A DNA stretch of 64,000 nucleotides from a bacterium (GCA_018062085.1 JAGOSY010000008.1:1-64000), one strand, 5' to 3'. Numbered from the stretch's first letter, positions 44,683 to 54,559 are shown. A program made the numbers and translations. Notes: generated by a model not told the origin, from the sequence alone.

Positions 44683-45729
44683 ATGGGACTAAAACGCAAT
44701 TTAGTTAGCGCCGCAAACGAGCAGTTGATATCTAGCTGCTTGCCAGAATTTAGCGCTCTGGTACCTGACGATGAAGCAGCATTAGATTTGATTCTGCAGA
44801 TTCAGATTCAGCAGAGACGGCTCCGTTGTCGATGTGGCTATGTCTTTGAGAGTGCGGCGCGGGCGAAGTATGAGCGAAAAGTAGAATGCAATGTTTGCCG
44901 AAAGAAGATTTATTTTACTGTGGGCACTCTATATGAAGGTGTAGCTAGTGTTCGCGCCCGCATGGGTGCAGTTTGGCTAATGGAGCATGGTGCGGTAGTG
45001 ACCTCTACTAAGCTTAAACAACTTTTTGGTATAGCCACATCAACTGGGCTAAGCATTATCAATACGATAGGTGTGTACATCGAGGCCATGCGTGAAACTT
45101 CCTTTGACAGGGTTTCGGAAAATGTGAATTGTCCGATTTTTGGAGAGATCATGATTAAGCGCAGTCGCATTACCGGTGCTTACGAGCATGCTTCAGCTGT
45201 GCCTGAGGAGGTCTCAGTCTCTAATGTCGACTCAAGCGCTGATGCGAATTCTGGTCAATTCAGCGAGTCAGCCAATACCCCTGACGACCTTGGTGACTTG
45301 GACAGAGAAGTACTAGCCCAAATCTCAGCGGCTCCGATTTCTGTTGACTCTATCTGCCAAAAGGTTAATCAGCCAGCTGGTGCTGTTGGCGCGGCGCTAA
45401 CGATGTTGGAGATTCTCGGTCACATTACCTCAGCACCAGGTAATTCTTTTGTGAGGCCGACTGCTGCAAAGAGGGAGAGTCGCAGCACTGAGTTTTCACC
45501 GCAGTTGTTGGAGTTCATTGAGGCTGCTGTGGTAAACATCAAAGCGATTAGGCAGGGAGTAAGTCGTAAATATCTTCAATTGTACCTTGGAGCATTCTGG
45601 TGCTATCTCGATAGAGACTTTTGGCGCGAAGGTGTGCTTCTGCTCGTTTCTCTTGACTCATCACTTTCGCCAGATAGAAATCTTTTTGATTACGAGTCAC
45701 CACTCATGGTGTCGGTGGTAAGTGGTTAA
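44683..45729 (+). CDS. Chimeric protein: IS1595-type transposase ends around a DprA-type winged helix
   Basis: A 348-residue protein with a good ribosome binding site (AGAGG). Residues ~45-130 match the N-terminal part of IS1595/ISXO2 transposases: zinc ribbon C49-x-C51...C69-x-x-C72, then FTVGTLYEG, WLMEHGAVVTSTKLKQLFGI and a helix-turn-helix. The DDE catalytic domain that should follow is missing; residues ~135-205 are short and polar. Residues ~205-259 match the DprA C-terminal winged helix (LDREVLAQISAAPISVDSIC, MLEILGHITSAPGNSFVRP). Residues ~288-322 resemble the transposase C-terminus (RQGVSRKYLQLYLGAFW). No inverted repeats are seen flanking it. Read as a domesticated DNA-binding protein rather than an active transposase. 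Confidence 0.72.
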   Translation: MGLKRNLVSAANEQLISSCLPEFSALVPDDEAALDLILQIQIQQRRLRCRCGYVFESAARAKYERKVECNVCRKKIYFTVGTLYEGVASVRARMGAVWLMEHGAVVTSTKLKQLFGIATSTGLSIINTIGVYIEAMRETSFDRVSENVNCPIFGEIMIKRSRITGAYEHASAVPEEVSVSNVDSSADANSGQFSESANTPDDLGDLDREVLAQISAAPISVDSICQKVNQPAGAVGAALTMLEILGHITSAPGNSFVRPTAAKRESRSTEFSPQLLEFIEAAVVNIKAIRQGVSRKYLQLYLGAFWCYLDRDFWREGVLLLVSLDSSLSPDRNLFDYESPLMVSVVSG

Positions 45730-45759
45730 GTCGCACGCCTGAATTTAGAACAGCAGATC

Positions 45760-46167
45760 TTATGACTCTGGCAACAATACGGTTTCGAAATCTAGTTGGT
45801 ATGCGTGGTTCTTGACCACATCTAAGAGTTTATCTATTAAGTTTTGGGGATTTTCTACCTTAGGGCTTACGTAAAGTCGTTTGATAAGCAGAGTGTCACG
45901 CGCGTCTCCTGCCGTCGCATTGCAGCTTCGCGTCTCTGTATTGACTTTTGTACCGGGCTCGATTCGAGCACCGCAAAATCCATGGATGACTCCATCGTCT
46001 TCGGCTACCAGAAAAAGACCATCATTGCCAAAATAGCTTCCTTCAACGTTGCGTAAATCATTGTCTGTACCATCGAGATCAAGCTCACGGCCTTTCGATT
46101 GGTAGATCGACTGCATTAGGTTACGGAATTCTTTGTCATCTTGGCGGCTGTAAAGGCGAATTTGCAT
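45760..46167 (-). CDS. GNAT-like acetyltransferase
   Basis: A 135-residue protein with the opening pattern of GNAT enzymes (IRLYSRQDDKEFRNLMQSIY), then LFLVAEDDGVIHGFCGARIE as strands 2-4 and DTLLIKRLYVSPKVENPQNL as strand 4/helix 3 with a weak acetyl-CoA loop. Compared with typical ~145-residue GNATs it has a reduced C-terminus. Substrate unknown. Transcribed alone, in the space between the transposase-like gene and hppA. Confidence 0.65.
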   Translation of the reverse strand: MQIRLYSRQDDKEFRNLMQSIYQSKGRELDLDGTDNDLRNVEGSYFGNDGLFLVAEDDGVIHGFCGARIEPGTKVNTETRSCNATAGDARDTLLIKRLYVSPKVENPQNLIDKLLDVVKNHAYQLDFETVLLPES

Positions 46168-46260
46168 GATATGGTCTCACTTCGGATCGGCAGTGTAAGC
46201 TTGACAGCTAGTTGCTTCCAGTAATTTGCTTCCAGTAATTTACTTCAATGGGCTCTATAA

Positions 46261-46300
46261 AATAGAAAAACGGCCGGTGCCCCAAGGTCATCGGCCGTTT
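46261..46300 (-). terminator. Rho-independent terminator of hppA
   Basis: AAACGGCCG (46268-46276) pairs with CGGCCGTTT (46292-46300). On the minus strand the stem is followed by TTTTTCTATT. It lies 36 bases past the hppA stop. Confidence 0.8.
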
Positions 46301-46335
46301 CAATTATCTACCAGCTTCTGCTTATCATCTAATTC

Positions 46336-48420
46336 TTATTGAACAAGGAGGCCAACAAGAAGTAGAGCTACGATGTTCAAGATCTTGATCATCGGATTGA
46401 TAGCCGGACCAGCTGTATCTTTGTAGGGGTCGCCAACAGTATCGCCGGTTACAGCAGCTTTGTGAGCGTCTGAACCTTTGCCACCATGGTTGCCTTCTTC
46501 GATGTACTTCTTAGCGTTGTCCCATGCGCCACCACCGGAGGTCATGGACACTGCCACGAACAAGCCAGTGACGATTGAACCAACTAAGATACCGCCAAGA
46601 ATCTTGGCTGCTGCGTATTGTCCCGGAAGGGCAGCATTCAAATAGAAGGCGCCGATCAATGCAATCACAACTGGAGTTAGAACGGGAAGAAGAGCAGGGA
46701 CAATCATTTTTTGAATGGCCGCACCAGTCACGATACTTACGCATTTTGCATAATCTGGCTTAGCTGTTCCTTCCATGATGCCTGGAATTTCGCGGAACTG
46801 TCGTCTAACTTCTTCGACTACCAAGCCACCGGCAGCTCCAACAGCTTCCATGGCCAGAGCGGCGAAGAGGAATGGAATCAAACCACCTATGAATAACCCA
46901 GCCAGAACATATGGGCTAGACAAGTCAAAGGTAATCGCAGTGCCGCCTTTTTCTAAGATCTTCATGTTCAATTCTTGAGTGTATGAACTGAACAACACGA
47001 TGGCAGCCAAGCCGGCGGAGCCAATGGCGTAGCCTTTTGTCACTGCTTTGGTGGTGTTACCGACGGCGTCTAGTGGGTCTGTTACTTCGCGGACTTCTTT
47101 TGGCATTTCTGCCATTTCGGCAATACCACCGGCGTTATCGGTGATAGGACCGTAAGAGTCGATGGCTACGATAATTCCTGCCATAGATAGCATTGCCATC
47201 GCAGCTAGTGCAACGCCGTAGACCCCGGCGAGGGCAAAAGCAACGAGGATCCCAACAACGATTGAAAGTACAGGCCAGGCTGTAGCTTTCATCGATACAG
47301 CTAAGCCCGCAATGATGTTGGTGGCGTGACCGGTCTCTGATGCTTTGGCAATGTACTTAACAGGACCATATGAAGTTGATGTGTAGTATTCGGTAATGTA
47401 AACGAGCAAACCGGTTACGACTAAACCAACCATTGAAGCGAGGAAGAAGTTTATTGCAGGAATTGGAGTGCCAGCAATTGATAGGCCTTGCATCATCTTG
47501 TCTGTGACGAAGTAGAAAGCTACTCCAGCTAAACCACCAGCCACGATCAGACCCTTGTATAGAGCACCCATAATATTGGTGCTCTTACCCAGCTTGACGC
47601 ACATACAGCCAAGGATTGATGTGACGATTGAGACTGCTCCCAAAACAAGAGGATATTCGATTACATAAGGAGCGGTTCCAGCAACGATTTGCTCTTTGAA
47701 AAGCTCGTGAGCGAGTAACATGGTGGCCACTGCTGTGACTGCATAAGTCTCAAACAAGTCGGCTGCCATTCCAGCACAGTCACCAACGTTGTCACCAACG
47801 TTATCGGCGATAACAGCAGGGTTTCTCGGGTCGTCTTCAGGAATTCCAGCTTCGACCTTACCTACAAGGTCAGCGCCTACGTCGGCAGCTTTGGTGTAGA
47901 TTCCGCCACCTAGTCTAGCGAATACTGAAATCAGGGAAGCTCCGAATCCGAGACCTACCAGAGCGTTAACGTCGTGGGTTGCACCATAAAAGAGTGATAC
48001 GCCCAGTAAGCCTAGGCCGACTACGAGAAGACCGGTAACTGAACCGCCTTTGAACGCGACAGCAAGTGCCGTTTCTAGGCCATTTCTAGCCGCTTCTGCC
48101 GTGCGAACGTTGGCCCGTACTGATACGTACATGCCGACAAATCCGGAGATGGATGACAGCACCGCTCCGACCAAGAAGCCGGCAGCCGATGGCCAACCCA
48201 AACCGAATCCAATCACGAAGAAAAGAATAGCTCCAACGCCAGCGATGGCGGTGTACTGTTTGTTCATGTAGGCTCCAGCGCCTTCCTGAATGGCGGCTGC
48301 AATTGCTTGCATACGCTCATTTCCAGGGCTCATATCGAGCACGCTTTTACCAGCCCAAGCACCATAAAGAACTGCAAGTAGGCCGCATCCGACGGCAACT
48401 TGTAGAGGCAGATCACCCAT
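46336..48420 (-). CDS. hppA: Membrane-bound proton-translocating pyrophosphatase
   Basis: A 694-residue pump with about 16 membrane helices that couples pyrophosphate hydrolysis to H+ (or Na+) transport. Active-site signatures are [60 protein letters not shown] and [20 protein letters not shown]. The cation-dependence segment reads [18 protein letters not shown]. Lys and Thr at the positions that hold Ala and Ala/Gly in K+-dependent enzymes mark the K+-independent H+-pumping branch. The ATG is preceded by AGGGAG. Monocistronic, with its own terminator. It fits with the phosphate transporter nearby as part of phosphate energy metabolism. Confidence 0.97.
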   Translation of the reverse strand: MGDLPLQVAVGCGLLAVLYGAWAGKSVLDMSPGNERMQAIAAAIQEGAGAYMNKQYTAIAGVGAILFFVIGFGLGWPSAAGFLVGAVLSSISGFVGMYVSVRANVRTAEAARNGLETALAVAFKGGSVTGLLVVGLGLLGVSLFYGATHDVNALVGLGFGASLISVFARLGGGIYTKAADVGADLVGKVEAGIPEDDPRNPAVIADNVGDNVGDCAGMAADLFETYAVTAVATMLLAHELFKEQIVAGTAPYVIEYPLVLGAVSIVTSILGCMCVKLGKSTNIMGALYKGLIVAGGLAGVAFYFVTDKMMQGLSIAGTPIPAINFFLASMVGLVVTGLLVYITEYYTSTSYGPVKYIAKASETGHATNIIAGLAVSMKATAWPVLSIVVGILVAFALAGVYGVALAAMAMLSMAGIIVAIDSYGPITDNAGGIAEMAEMPKEVREVTDPLDAVGNTTKAVTKGYAIGSAGLAAIVLFSSYTQELNMKILEKGGTAITFDLSSPYVLAGLFIGGLIPFLFAALAMEAVGAAGGLVVEEVRRQFREIPGIMEGTAKPDYAKCVSIVTGAAIQKMIVPALLPVLTPVVIALIGAFYLNAALPGQYAAAKILGGILVGSIVTGLFVAVSMTSGGGAWDNAKKYIEEGNHGGKGSDAHKAAVTGDTVGDPYKDTAGPAINPMIKILNIVALLLVGLLVQ

Positions 48421-48902
48421 TTTTTACTCCCTAGTTACGCTGTTTGAATGTCAGTCAGAATTGGAAAATCTCAATGGTTTACCAGTGGTGATTCACCAGA
48501 TGTTTTACCAGAAGTGATTTACCTGCTATGACTTGTCATTCCAATTTCCTGCTACGAAATGAAAGTTCATTCGCAATCGCGCACCCATCTCGATTGATGA
48601 AGATGCGATAGATTTGTCGGAAATAATCGCCTGGGGCAGAAATATTCCCGTTCTCCACGACTGCTTAGAGTAGCAGGAAGGGGATAGTCCTACCCCAAAT
48701 ACTATTTAATTTACTGAACAATTACCGTGGTTGCCAAATAGATATAGCTGGCTGCAAATAGGTCAGATGGGTGTCTGTGTTAGAATTTTCAGAATATCTC
48801 TTTATAACTGGTGAATCTCTCAAGATCTTGCTCCAAGGCTTATAGAGCCCTATAGACTGAAATATTGGCCAGTGGGAAAAAGCCCGAGAAATCAAGGAAT
48901 TA
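48421..48902. other. 482-base divergent intergenic region with a short direct repeat
   Basis: It lies between the start of hppA (minus) and the start of the amidase gene (plus). An imperfect 20-base direct repeat, TTTACCAG--GTGATT-ACC, occurs at about 48477 and 48503. GGGG/CCCC arms near 48680-48698 form a weak hairpin. Promoters must be present in both directions but I cannot place them confidently. No RNA gene is recognised. Confidence 0.4.
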
Positions 48903-51308
48903 ATGAGTCCTAGGCCTTTTAAAAACGCAACTTTTGCCTCAGCCTTTGCTTTCTTAGCGCCAACGATTGTTATCGGTGCCGCTTTCCCTTGTGCTGTATT
49001 TGCTCAGAATTATGCTGATAGGGGCCCAGGTGTGCGGGTTACGCAAGCTTCTGATGGTTCGCTAACCACGGCTGGAGGGGAAGTCACTCTAAAGACTGAA
49101 TCATCGGTAGTGGCCGGTCGACCGCAATTCAGGTACTTGCCTGGTAGCAATGGCGATACTGTTTTGACTGCTGATTTTGAAGGGTTAACATGGAATTATC
49201 CGACTAAAGTCATTAGACTGAATTCACCTGAGAAGGGTCTAAGTAATATCCCTTTCACCGGTATCAAGGAAATACGAATTGGGCAATTTCAGGCAAGCCC
49301 TAGTATTTTGCGAGTCTCTTTCGTTGCCCGCGACCCAGCTGTTCTGAAGAAGGTAGCGATTGGCGCAGCTCCTGGAGTTTTGAAGCTTTCCTGGAAGGGC
49401 GCAGGAACTTTAAATTCTTCTTTGCCGACCAAGGCCCCATCGGTGCGTTTGGCTTCAACTCAGCAAATGCCACCGGTGGCCTCCGGAAAGCCTGGCTTGG
49501 CAATGGCAGCAGCTTCAAGTTCAAGGCCAAGTTCAGGTTTAAGTTCAGCTTCAAGTTCAGCTTCAAGTTCAACTTCAACGACTGCCACAGCAGATAGCTC
49601 TGTATTATCAAAGGCCGCCAAAGCTGGTTGGTTGGCGCGTTTGCGCTCTAAAACCAAAGAGTATTTCAGTGCGCCTGCGGAGCCGCCGGCCGAAGAAGCT
49701 GAAAAAGATTCTGCAAAAGACTCTGCAAAGGATTCTGAAAAAGATTCTGCAAAAGAGACGGTAAAAGATTCTGCGAAACTATCGGCACTTGAATCTACAG
49801 GTGAATCTAAAAGACAGTCCAAAATAGAGTCTATAAAGGATTATGAAAAAGCTTCGGCAAAGCATTCTATCAGGCAACCCTTGAAACAACGCGGCAAGAC
49901 GACTGAAGATGAACAGTCTGCTAGCGCACCCGTGGCTCCGGCTATAGCTCAGACTTCGCCCGCAGCAGCCAAAGTTGCACGCATACCGGCTCCAGCGCCA
50001 TCTATATCTTTATTAGATGGCGGCTCCATTGTCAATTCTTTTCCTACGCTTCCTCCGCCGAAAGGTAGTGACCGCACCGTTGGTGGTGCGAAACTGGCTA
50101 ATCGCGATTCTGATACCGATCTAGAATTTACTAATTCAAAAGAGTCTAGGCCTAGTAGAGAGCTGAATGCTAGTCGCGATTCCAACGAGATTGCTGGCAG
50201 CGGCGATTTCGACAAAACCGAGGTGCCCCTAGGACCGCCTCCGCTAGTAACTTTAGAAACGGCTGACGCACAGGGCTCTGGCGCAAAACTAGAAATTTTT
50301 AGAGTGGAGCGCCCTGATGGAAAACCGCTCGGCTTCAAGTCATTCCGTCTCCATAATCCAGAGCGCTATGTTGTCGATATGCCTGATTATCGAGAGTTGG
50401 CTAATGCACTATTGCCCGATGTATCAACGTCGCCGCTGGTCTCGTCAATGCGCGTGGGTTTGCCTGGAGAGGTGGAGGGTGCCGGTCGACTGGTGCTTCA
50501 ACTGACCGATGATACTGTCTCGATTGATGAGTCTTTTAACTCTGGTTCAAGCTATATGACCGTCACTCTGGCCAAGGGTCTAAGCGGTAACTCAGGCATA
50601 GCACGCAGCGGCAGTCTAGCGGGATTGGCTGGTGGCAACGGTCCGATATTAGTGCCACGAGCTCCGAGCGAGACTGTGGTTGTGCTCGATGCTGGTCATG
50701 GCGGAAGCGATCCTGGTGCCGTGCGTGGTGATGTGCAGGAGAAAGAAGTGACTTTGCAAATCATCGCCAAGCTCAAGAAAGTTTTGGAGAGTAAAGGAGC
50801 TCGTATTGTGCTCACTCGCGCAGACGATACATTTGTGTCGCTGGAAGATCGAGTGAAAATTACCAATGCAGTTTTACCTAACTTATTTCTGTCCGTACAT
50901 ATTAATTCACTTGAAAGTACTTCGAATATATATGGCATTGAGACCTATTTTCAGACTGACCAAAGTCGCCCCCTTGCCGATCGGGTGCACGCATCTCTCG
51001 TGAGTGGTCTAGGGGCTCCTGATCGTTCTGTAAGAAAAGCTCGATTTTATGTCATTAACCACACTCCAGTTCCTGCAATTCTGGCTGAGGTCGGCTACAT
51101 TACAAATAAGCTAGAAAGAGACAGGTTAATCTCCTCTGATTACCAGCAAAAGGTTGCTAGCGCGCTGGCTCGGGGTGTTATGCTCTATTTACAAGAGATA
51201 AAATCTCAAAATGGCTTTGCTAATAACTCCTCCGGTTCAGTAGGTTCTTCTGCAGATGTTCAAAAGCCTTCAAAATTGGCGACGGGTAGCTGGAAACCGA
51301 CTAAATAG
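48903..51308 (+). CDS. N-acetylmuramoyl-L-alanine amidase with two AMIN domains
   Basis: An 801-residue periplasmic peptidoglycan hydrolase that splits daughter cells by cleaving the MurNAc-L-Ala bond. Signal peptide at 1-35 (FAFLAPTIVIGAAFPCAVFA). AMIN domain 1 at ~45-175 and AMIN 2 at ~455-560 (LEIFRVERPDGKPLGFKSFR) target it to the wall. Between them is a ~270-residue linker with Ser-Ala and (E/K)DSA-K repeats coded by direct repeats near 49510-49580 and 49706-49790. The catalytic Amidase_3 domain, ~592-770, has the zinc ligands in VVLDAGHGGSDPGA, the Glu in EKEV and SVHINS, plus AILAEVGYITN. The layout is that of cyanobacterial AmiC. murI follows. Confidence 0.95.
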   Translation: MSPRPFKNATFASAFAFLAPTIVIGAAFPCAVFAQNYADRGPGVRVTQASDGSLTTAGGEVTLKTESSVVAGRPQFRYLPGSNGDTVLTADFEGLTWNYPTKVIRLNSPEKGLSNIPFTGIKEIRIGQFQASPSILRVSFVARDPAVLKKVAIGAAPGVLKLSWKGAGTLNSSLPTKAPSVRLASTQQMPPVASGKPGLAMAAASSSRPSSGLSSASSSASSSTSTTATADSSVLSKAAKAGWLARLRSKTKEYFSAPAEPPAEEAEKDSAKDSAKDSEKDSAKETVKDSAKLSALESTGESKRQSKIESIKDYEKASAKHSIRQPLKQRGKTTEDEQSASAPVAPAIAQTSPAAAKVARIPAPAPSISLLDGGSIVNSFPTLPPPKGSDRTVGGAKLANRDSDTDLEFTNSKESRPSRELNASRDSNEIAGSGDFDKTEVPLGPPPLVTLETADAQGSGAKLEIFRVERPDGKPLGFKSFRLHNPERYVVDMPDYRELANALLPDVSTSPLVSSMRVGLPGEVEGAGRLVLQLTDDTVSIDESFNSGSSYMTVTLAKGLSGNSGIARSGSLAGLAGGNGPILVPRAPSETVVVLDAGHGGSDPGAVRGDVQEKEVTLQIIAKLKKVLESKGARIVLTRADDTFVSLEDRVKITNAVLPNLFLSVHINSLESTSNIYGIETYFQTDQSRPLADRVHASLVSGLGAPDRSVRKARFYVINHTPVPAILAEVGYITNKLERDRLISSDYQQKVASALARGVMLYLQEIKSQNGFANNSSGSVGSSADVQKPSKLATGSWKPTK

Positions 51309-51353
51309 CTGTGGCGCAAACAAATAGAGAGACTAGTAGTACCGACAGAAGAG

Positions 51354-52376
51354 TTGATAGCAAAATTGACTAGAAAAGTAACTGAAGACCGACTATACAA
51401 ACGCACAACCAAGCGAATTGGGCTTTTCGATTCTGGAGTTGGTGGTCTGTCTGTCTTACGTCATCTAGTTACAGTCACACAGGGAGAAGGCCTTGAGTTC
51501 GTCTACCTTGGTGATGCCGCGCGTTGTCCTTACGGCAATCGAGCTAAACTTGAAATTGCTACCTTTGTTGATGAAATCGTTAGCTGGCTAACTTCTTTCC
51601 AGCTCGATTCTATCGTTATGGCCTGCAATACCAGTGCTGCTGTGGCAAAAGATGCTGCCTTGCAAGCCGCTTCTTTCTTACCTAGCCTGAAGGTATTTGA
51701 TTTGATTGAGCCAACCGCTGAGTGGCTTGTGGCTAATCCACCTAAGGCAATTGGCGTAATGTCGACCATTAACACTGCTAATAGCCAGGCTTTCTCCAAC
51801 GCTTTGATTAGTAAGGGCTACCAGGGGTCTGTTCAGGAGCTAGGTTGTCCTACATTAGTACCGCTAATAGAAAGTGGACGTTTGGGCGAAGCCGATTGCG
51901 AGGCGGCACTTAGGCTGGCTTTAACCGAGTATCTAAAACTTTTGGCTGGCGTCGACGCCTTGGTTCTGGGTTGTACTCACTTTCCCTTTGTTGCTGATCG
52001 CATTGAGAGTCTTGTCTCTTCGGAACTCAAAGAACTATTCCCAGATGGTCTCAAGTTAATTGACCCAGCTCATGCTCTGGCATATCAGCTGTTAGGGCAT
52101 GATGCGCCACCACTAGCAGTGCCAGTTACTGACTCAAGTAGTGACTCAACTAGTGACTTACCTGCTGGCTCAGTTAACGACTATCGAACAGATGCTTTTC
52201 GCTTTTTCACTACGGGCAATGTCACTGACTTTGCCATAGCGGCCTCCCTCTGTTTGGGGGCGGAAATAGGCATGGTGCAGAAGCTCGAGGTGGCAGAGCT
52301 AGAAGCCGCTCCTAAGCAAATCTTCAAACTAGCCAATGTTTCTATTGATGTCGCAACTTCTGGCTCTTTTGCTTAA
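51354..52376 (+). CDS. murI: Glutamate racemase
   Basis: A 340-residue cytoplasmic enzyme making D-glutamate for peptidoglycan. Motifs are IGLFDSGVGGLSVLRHL, YLGDAARCPYGNRAKLEI, the first catalytic Cys in VMACNTSAA and the second in LVLGCTHFPF. The start is TTG 51354 after AGAAGAG. It is longer than the usual ~265 residues. The added C-terminal part (from ~residue 245) contains a Ser/Asp-rich insert and FFTTGNVTDFAIAASLCLG, like the cyanobacterial type. It sits 45 bases after the amidase gene, so two wall genes share a unit. Confidence 0.96.
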   Translation: MIAKLTRKVTEDRLYKRTTKRIGLFDSGVGGLSVLRHLVTVTQGEGLEFVYLGDAARCPYGNRAKLEIATFVDEIVSWLTSFQLDSIVMACNTSAAVAKDAALQAASFLPSLKVFDLIEPTAEWLVANPPKAIGVMSTINTANSQAFSNALISKGYQGSVQELGCPTLVPLIESGRLGEADCEAALRLALTEYLKLLAGVDALVLGCTHFPFVADRIESLVSSELKELFPDGLKLIDPAHALAYQLLGHDAPPLAVPVTDSSSDSTSDLPAGSVNDYRTDAFRFFTTGNVTDFAIAASLCLGAEIGMVQKLEVAELEAAPKQIFKLANVSIDVATSGSFA

Positions 52377-52396
52377 TAAGTTTTTAGAGGCAGATA

Positions 52397-53008
52397 ATGT
52401 CTGAGCAGCTCCACCTGGCTCCGCCACCAATCTGGCAAAGCCTTGCTGAGGTTGAGTCTGCAGCTAGGGCTTGCAACGATTGTGGGCTTTGTCTAAAGCG
52501 CACAAATGTTGTTTTTGCTGCTGGGAATCCTCAGGCAAAGCTCATGGTTATTGCCGAGGCTCCAGGCCGAAACGAGGATGAGACTGGGGTTCCGTTTGTT
52601 GGACGGGCAGGCAAATTGTTCGATAAAATTCTTGAAGCCGGTCGAATAGATCGCGACAAAGAGATATACCTTTGCAATGTCGTAAAGTGTTATCCACCCA
52701 ACAATCGTCTCCCCCAAAAAGACGAAATTAAGTCCTGCTACAAGTATCTCAATGCCCAGCTGGAGCTAGTTCGGCCCGCTTTAATTTTGCTTGCTGGAGC
52801 GACCGCTGTTGAAGCAGTTTTACATGTTAAGGATCCTATTAGTCGGATTCGCGGGACATGGTTTGATTGGCAGTTCGGTGCTAAAGTTATGCCTGTCTTT
52901 CACCCTACTTATTTGTTGCGCAATGATTCAAAGGAAGTAGGCTCACCGAAGTGGCTGATGTGGAAAGACATTCAAGAAGTTCGCAGGCAACTAGATCTCT
53001 TAAGTTGA
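52397..53008 (+). CDS. udg: Uracil-DNA glycosylase, family 4
   Basis: A 203-residue base-excision enzyme that removes uracil from DNA. It carries the 4Fe-4S cysteines (CNDCGLCLKR near the N-terminus; CNVVKCYPP; a further Cys in KSCYKYL) and the active-site motif VIAEAPGRNEDETGVPFVGR. The second motif is VFHPTYLLRN. The length matches family 4 (UdgA-like), and the GEAPG-type site is here AEAPG. It lies 20 bases downstream of murI with its own ribosome binding site (AGAGGC), likely co-transcribed. Confidence 0.95.
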   Translation: MSEQLHLAPPPIWQSLAEVESAARACNDCGLCLKRTNVVFAAGNPQAKLMVIAEAPGRNEDETGVPFVGRAGKLFDKILEAGRIDRDKEIYLCNVVKCYPPNNRLPQKDEIKSCYKYLNAQLELVRPALILLAGATAVEAVLHVKDPISRIRGTWFDWQFGAKVMPVFHPTYLLRNDSKEVGSPKWLMWKDIQEVRRQLDLLS

Positions 53009-53100
53009 TATTGTCTGTGTAGGTTTTGGGGATACTTGATTTTTATTGCTCATTTAGGTTGGTGCGTATTTAGATTCTAAGGAATCATGGGGGCTCAGAT

Positions 53101-53400
53101 ATGGCAGTTAAGGCCGATTCATTCTACGCTGATCTTCTTACCGCTCAAATAGCCGATGCTGTTACCAATGACTTTGGTAAAGCGATTTTAAAACTTCCCA
53201 ATCAAGGTCGTGGGCACGTTCATGATGATGTTGATGTCTATTTCTCAGCTGTAGCAATGGAGCAGGTCAATGCTATCTCTGACAAACATGGCATTACTGA
53301 TGCCGCTGCTTTGCACGAAATTTTCCAATTGACTAGACATAATCTAATTCAAGGTTTTCGCATTGGTCAGAACCTTAGGGGCAATTTCAAGCCGAACTAA
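53101..53400 (+). CDS. Unknown 99-residue protein
   Basis: Small soluble protein starting at ATG 53101, 92 bases after the glycosylase gene. It is mainly helical with several His and Asp residues (GRGHVHDDVDVYFSAVAMEQ, LHEIFQLTRHNLIQGFR). A weak match to a metal-binding or ferritin-like helix is possible but not supported further. No signal peptide. Short repeats of the sequence AGCCGA(A/G)CTAA run over its stop codon. Confidence 0.65.
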   Translation: MAVKADSFYADLLTAQIADAVTNDFGKAILKLPNQGRGHVHDDVDVYFSAVAMEQVNAISDKHGITDAAALHEIFQLTRHNLIQGFRIGQNLRGNFKPN

Positions 53401-53416
53401 ATCTAACTAAGCCGAG

Positions 53417-54559
53417 CTAAGCCGACCAAATACTGCTTCGGTCTTTTACGCGCCAGATATAACCATCAAGTAAGTAATGGGTTGACTGCGGCAATGCCAA
53501 GAAGGGTATTAGCAGCGCCAGTATTGCTGGGTCGTTGATTGTCGGCAGGTTGGAAAACCAAGCAAAGATACTTAAGTGCTCGCGCCATATAAGACCGTCC
53601 CAGAGACCTTCTTCGAGGTAGGCAAGCAAGGCTAAGAAGGCAAAGAAAAAGAGTACATTGCTTAGCAAGGCATGCGAGAAATTTTTCGCTTCTGTCTCCG
53701 TTTCGCTCTTTCTCTCATGGTGATATAGCCATACCAGCGCCATATAAGGAATGCCGTGGCTGACTACATTGGTGATGGTAAAAGCCATATCAGAATTGAA
53801 GGCGATGATACCGGTCCACCAGCTTAGGGCTGTACCAGCTATCAAAAGGTTGCGGGGAACGTTGAAGAATGCAGTTTTCTTGAGCAAAACGAGTTCTTTT
53901 AGGATATAGCTGGCCATCACTACTAGATAGACCGCGAAGGCTATTTCTGTAAAATTTGTGGCAGCAAAAAAATCTGGCTTAGCTTCAACAAAATCACCCG
54001 CTACAAACCAACTAAAGTTTCGTGGCATGTTAGAGTGCCAAAAAAGAATAGGATATAGTGTCGCTATATAAACTGCCGAGCTGTCTAGCCATTTGAATTT
54101 CTTCATGAGCTGGGGGTCATTGCGCGAATAGAGAACGACAAAACCAAATTGTTGGCGAATGAAATGAAAGACTGCCAAATAAGCTAGGGTTCGCCAGAAA
54201 TAAATGCTATCGAGAGAATAGAGCAAACTGCCACCAATCCAGGCAACAGCTGGTAAGGCCAGTAAAATTGTCTTGTTCTTTTCAAAGGCTTGGGGTGACA
54301 AGTATGTACGGAAAAGAGTGGCGTATACATGGGCGACGTCAACTAACAATACAAAGCAAACCCAGACCCAGAGTGGGATATTTTGGCTGGCGGCCATCTG
54401 ATGGCGAGCTAGTAGGACAAAAGCTGTGGAGATGAAGGCTGGTGAAATTATCCAGATACAATCCCAGGTAGCCGATGATAGCCATGCCTGTTGCCCGAGA
54501 GTTGCCGTTTGCTTGGTAACTCGATTGCTATCTGGCTGAGTGGGAAAGCTTGCCTGCAT
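53417..54559 (-). CDS. Polytopic membrane protein, last gene of the SPFH-DUF350-SpeE operon
   Basis: A 380-residue protein with about nine membrane segments. Conserved-looking His and aromatic clusters occur in or near the helices: DVAHVYATLFRTYL, FHFIRQQFGFVVLYSR, SHGIPYMALVWLYHHERK and PQSTHYLLDGYIWR. The spacing of His motifs recalls membrane di-iron or cyclase-type enzymes, but no standard desaturase box (HxxxH, HxxHH) is complete. Its start lies 9 bases after the oxidoreductase stop, so it belongs to the operon. Family not recognised. Confidence 0.75.
   Translation of the reverse strand: MQASFPTQPDSNRVTKQTATLGQQAWLSSATWDCIWIISPAFISTAFVLLARHQMAASQNIPLWVWVCFVLLVDVAHVYATLFRTYLSPQAFEKNKTILLALPAVAWIGGSLLYSLDSIYFWRTLAYLAVFHFIRQQFGFVVLYSRNDPQLMKKFKWLDSSAVYIATLYPILFWHSNMPRNFSWFVAGDFVEAKPDFFAATNFTEIAFAVYLVVMASYILKELVLLKKTAFFNVPRNLLIAGTALSWWTGIIAFNSDMAFTITNVVSHGIPYMALVWLYHHERKSETETEAKNFSHALLSNVLFFFAFLALLAYLEEGLWDGLIWREHLSIFAWFSNLPTINDPAILALLIPFLALPQSTHYLLDGYIWRVKDRSSIWSA

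Noticed and set aside
44683..45729. Active insertion sequence
   Set aside because: No DDE catalytic domain, no terminal inverted repeats and no target duplication seen around the gene.
49510..49790. Repeat-rich DNA in the amidase gene as a mobile or regulatory repeat
   Set aside because: The repeats keep the reading frame and encode the Ser/Ala and Asp-Ser-Ala-Lys linker; they are protein low complexity.
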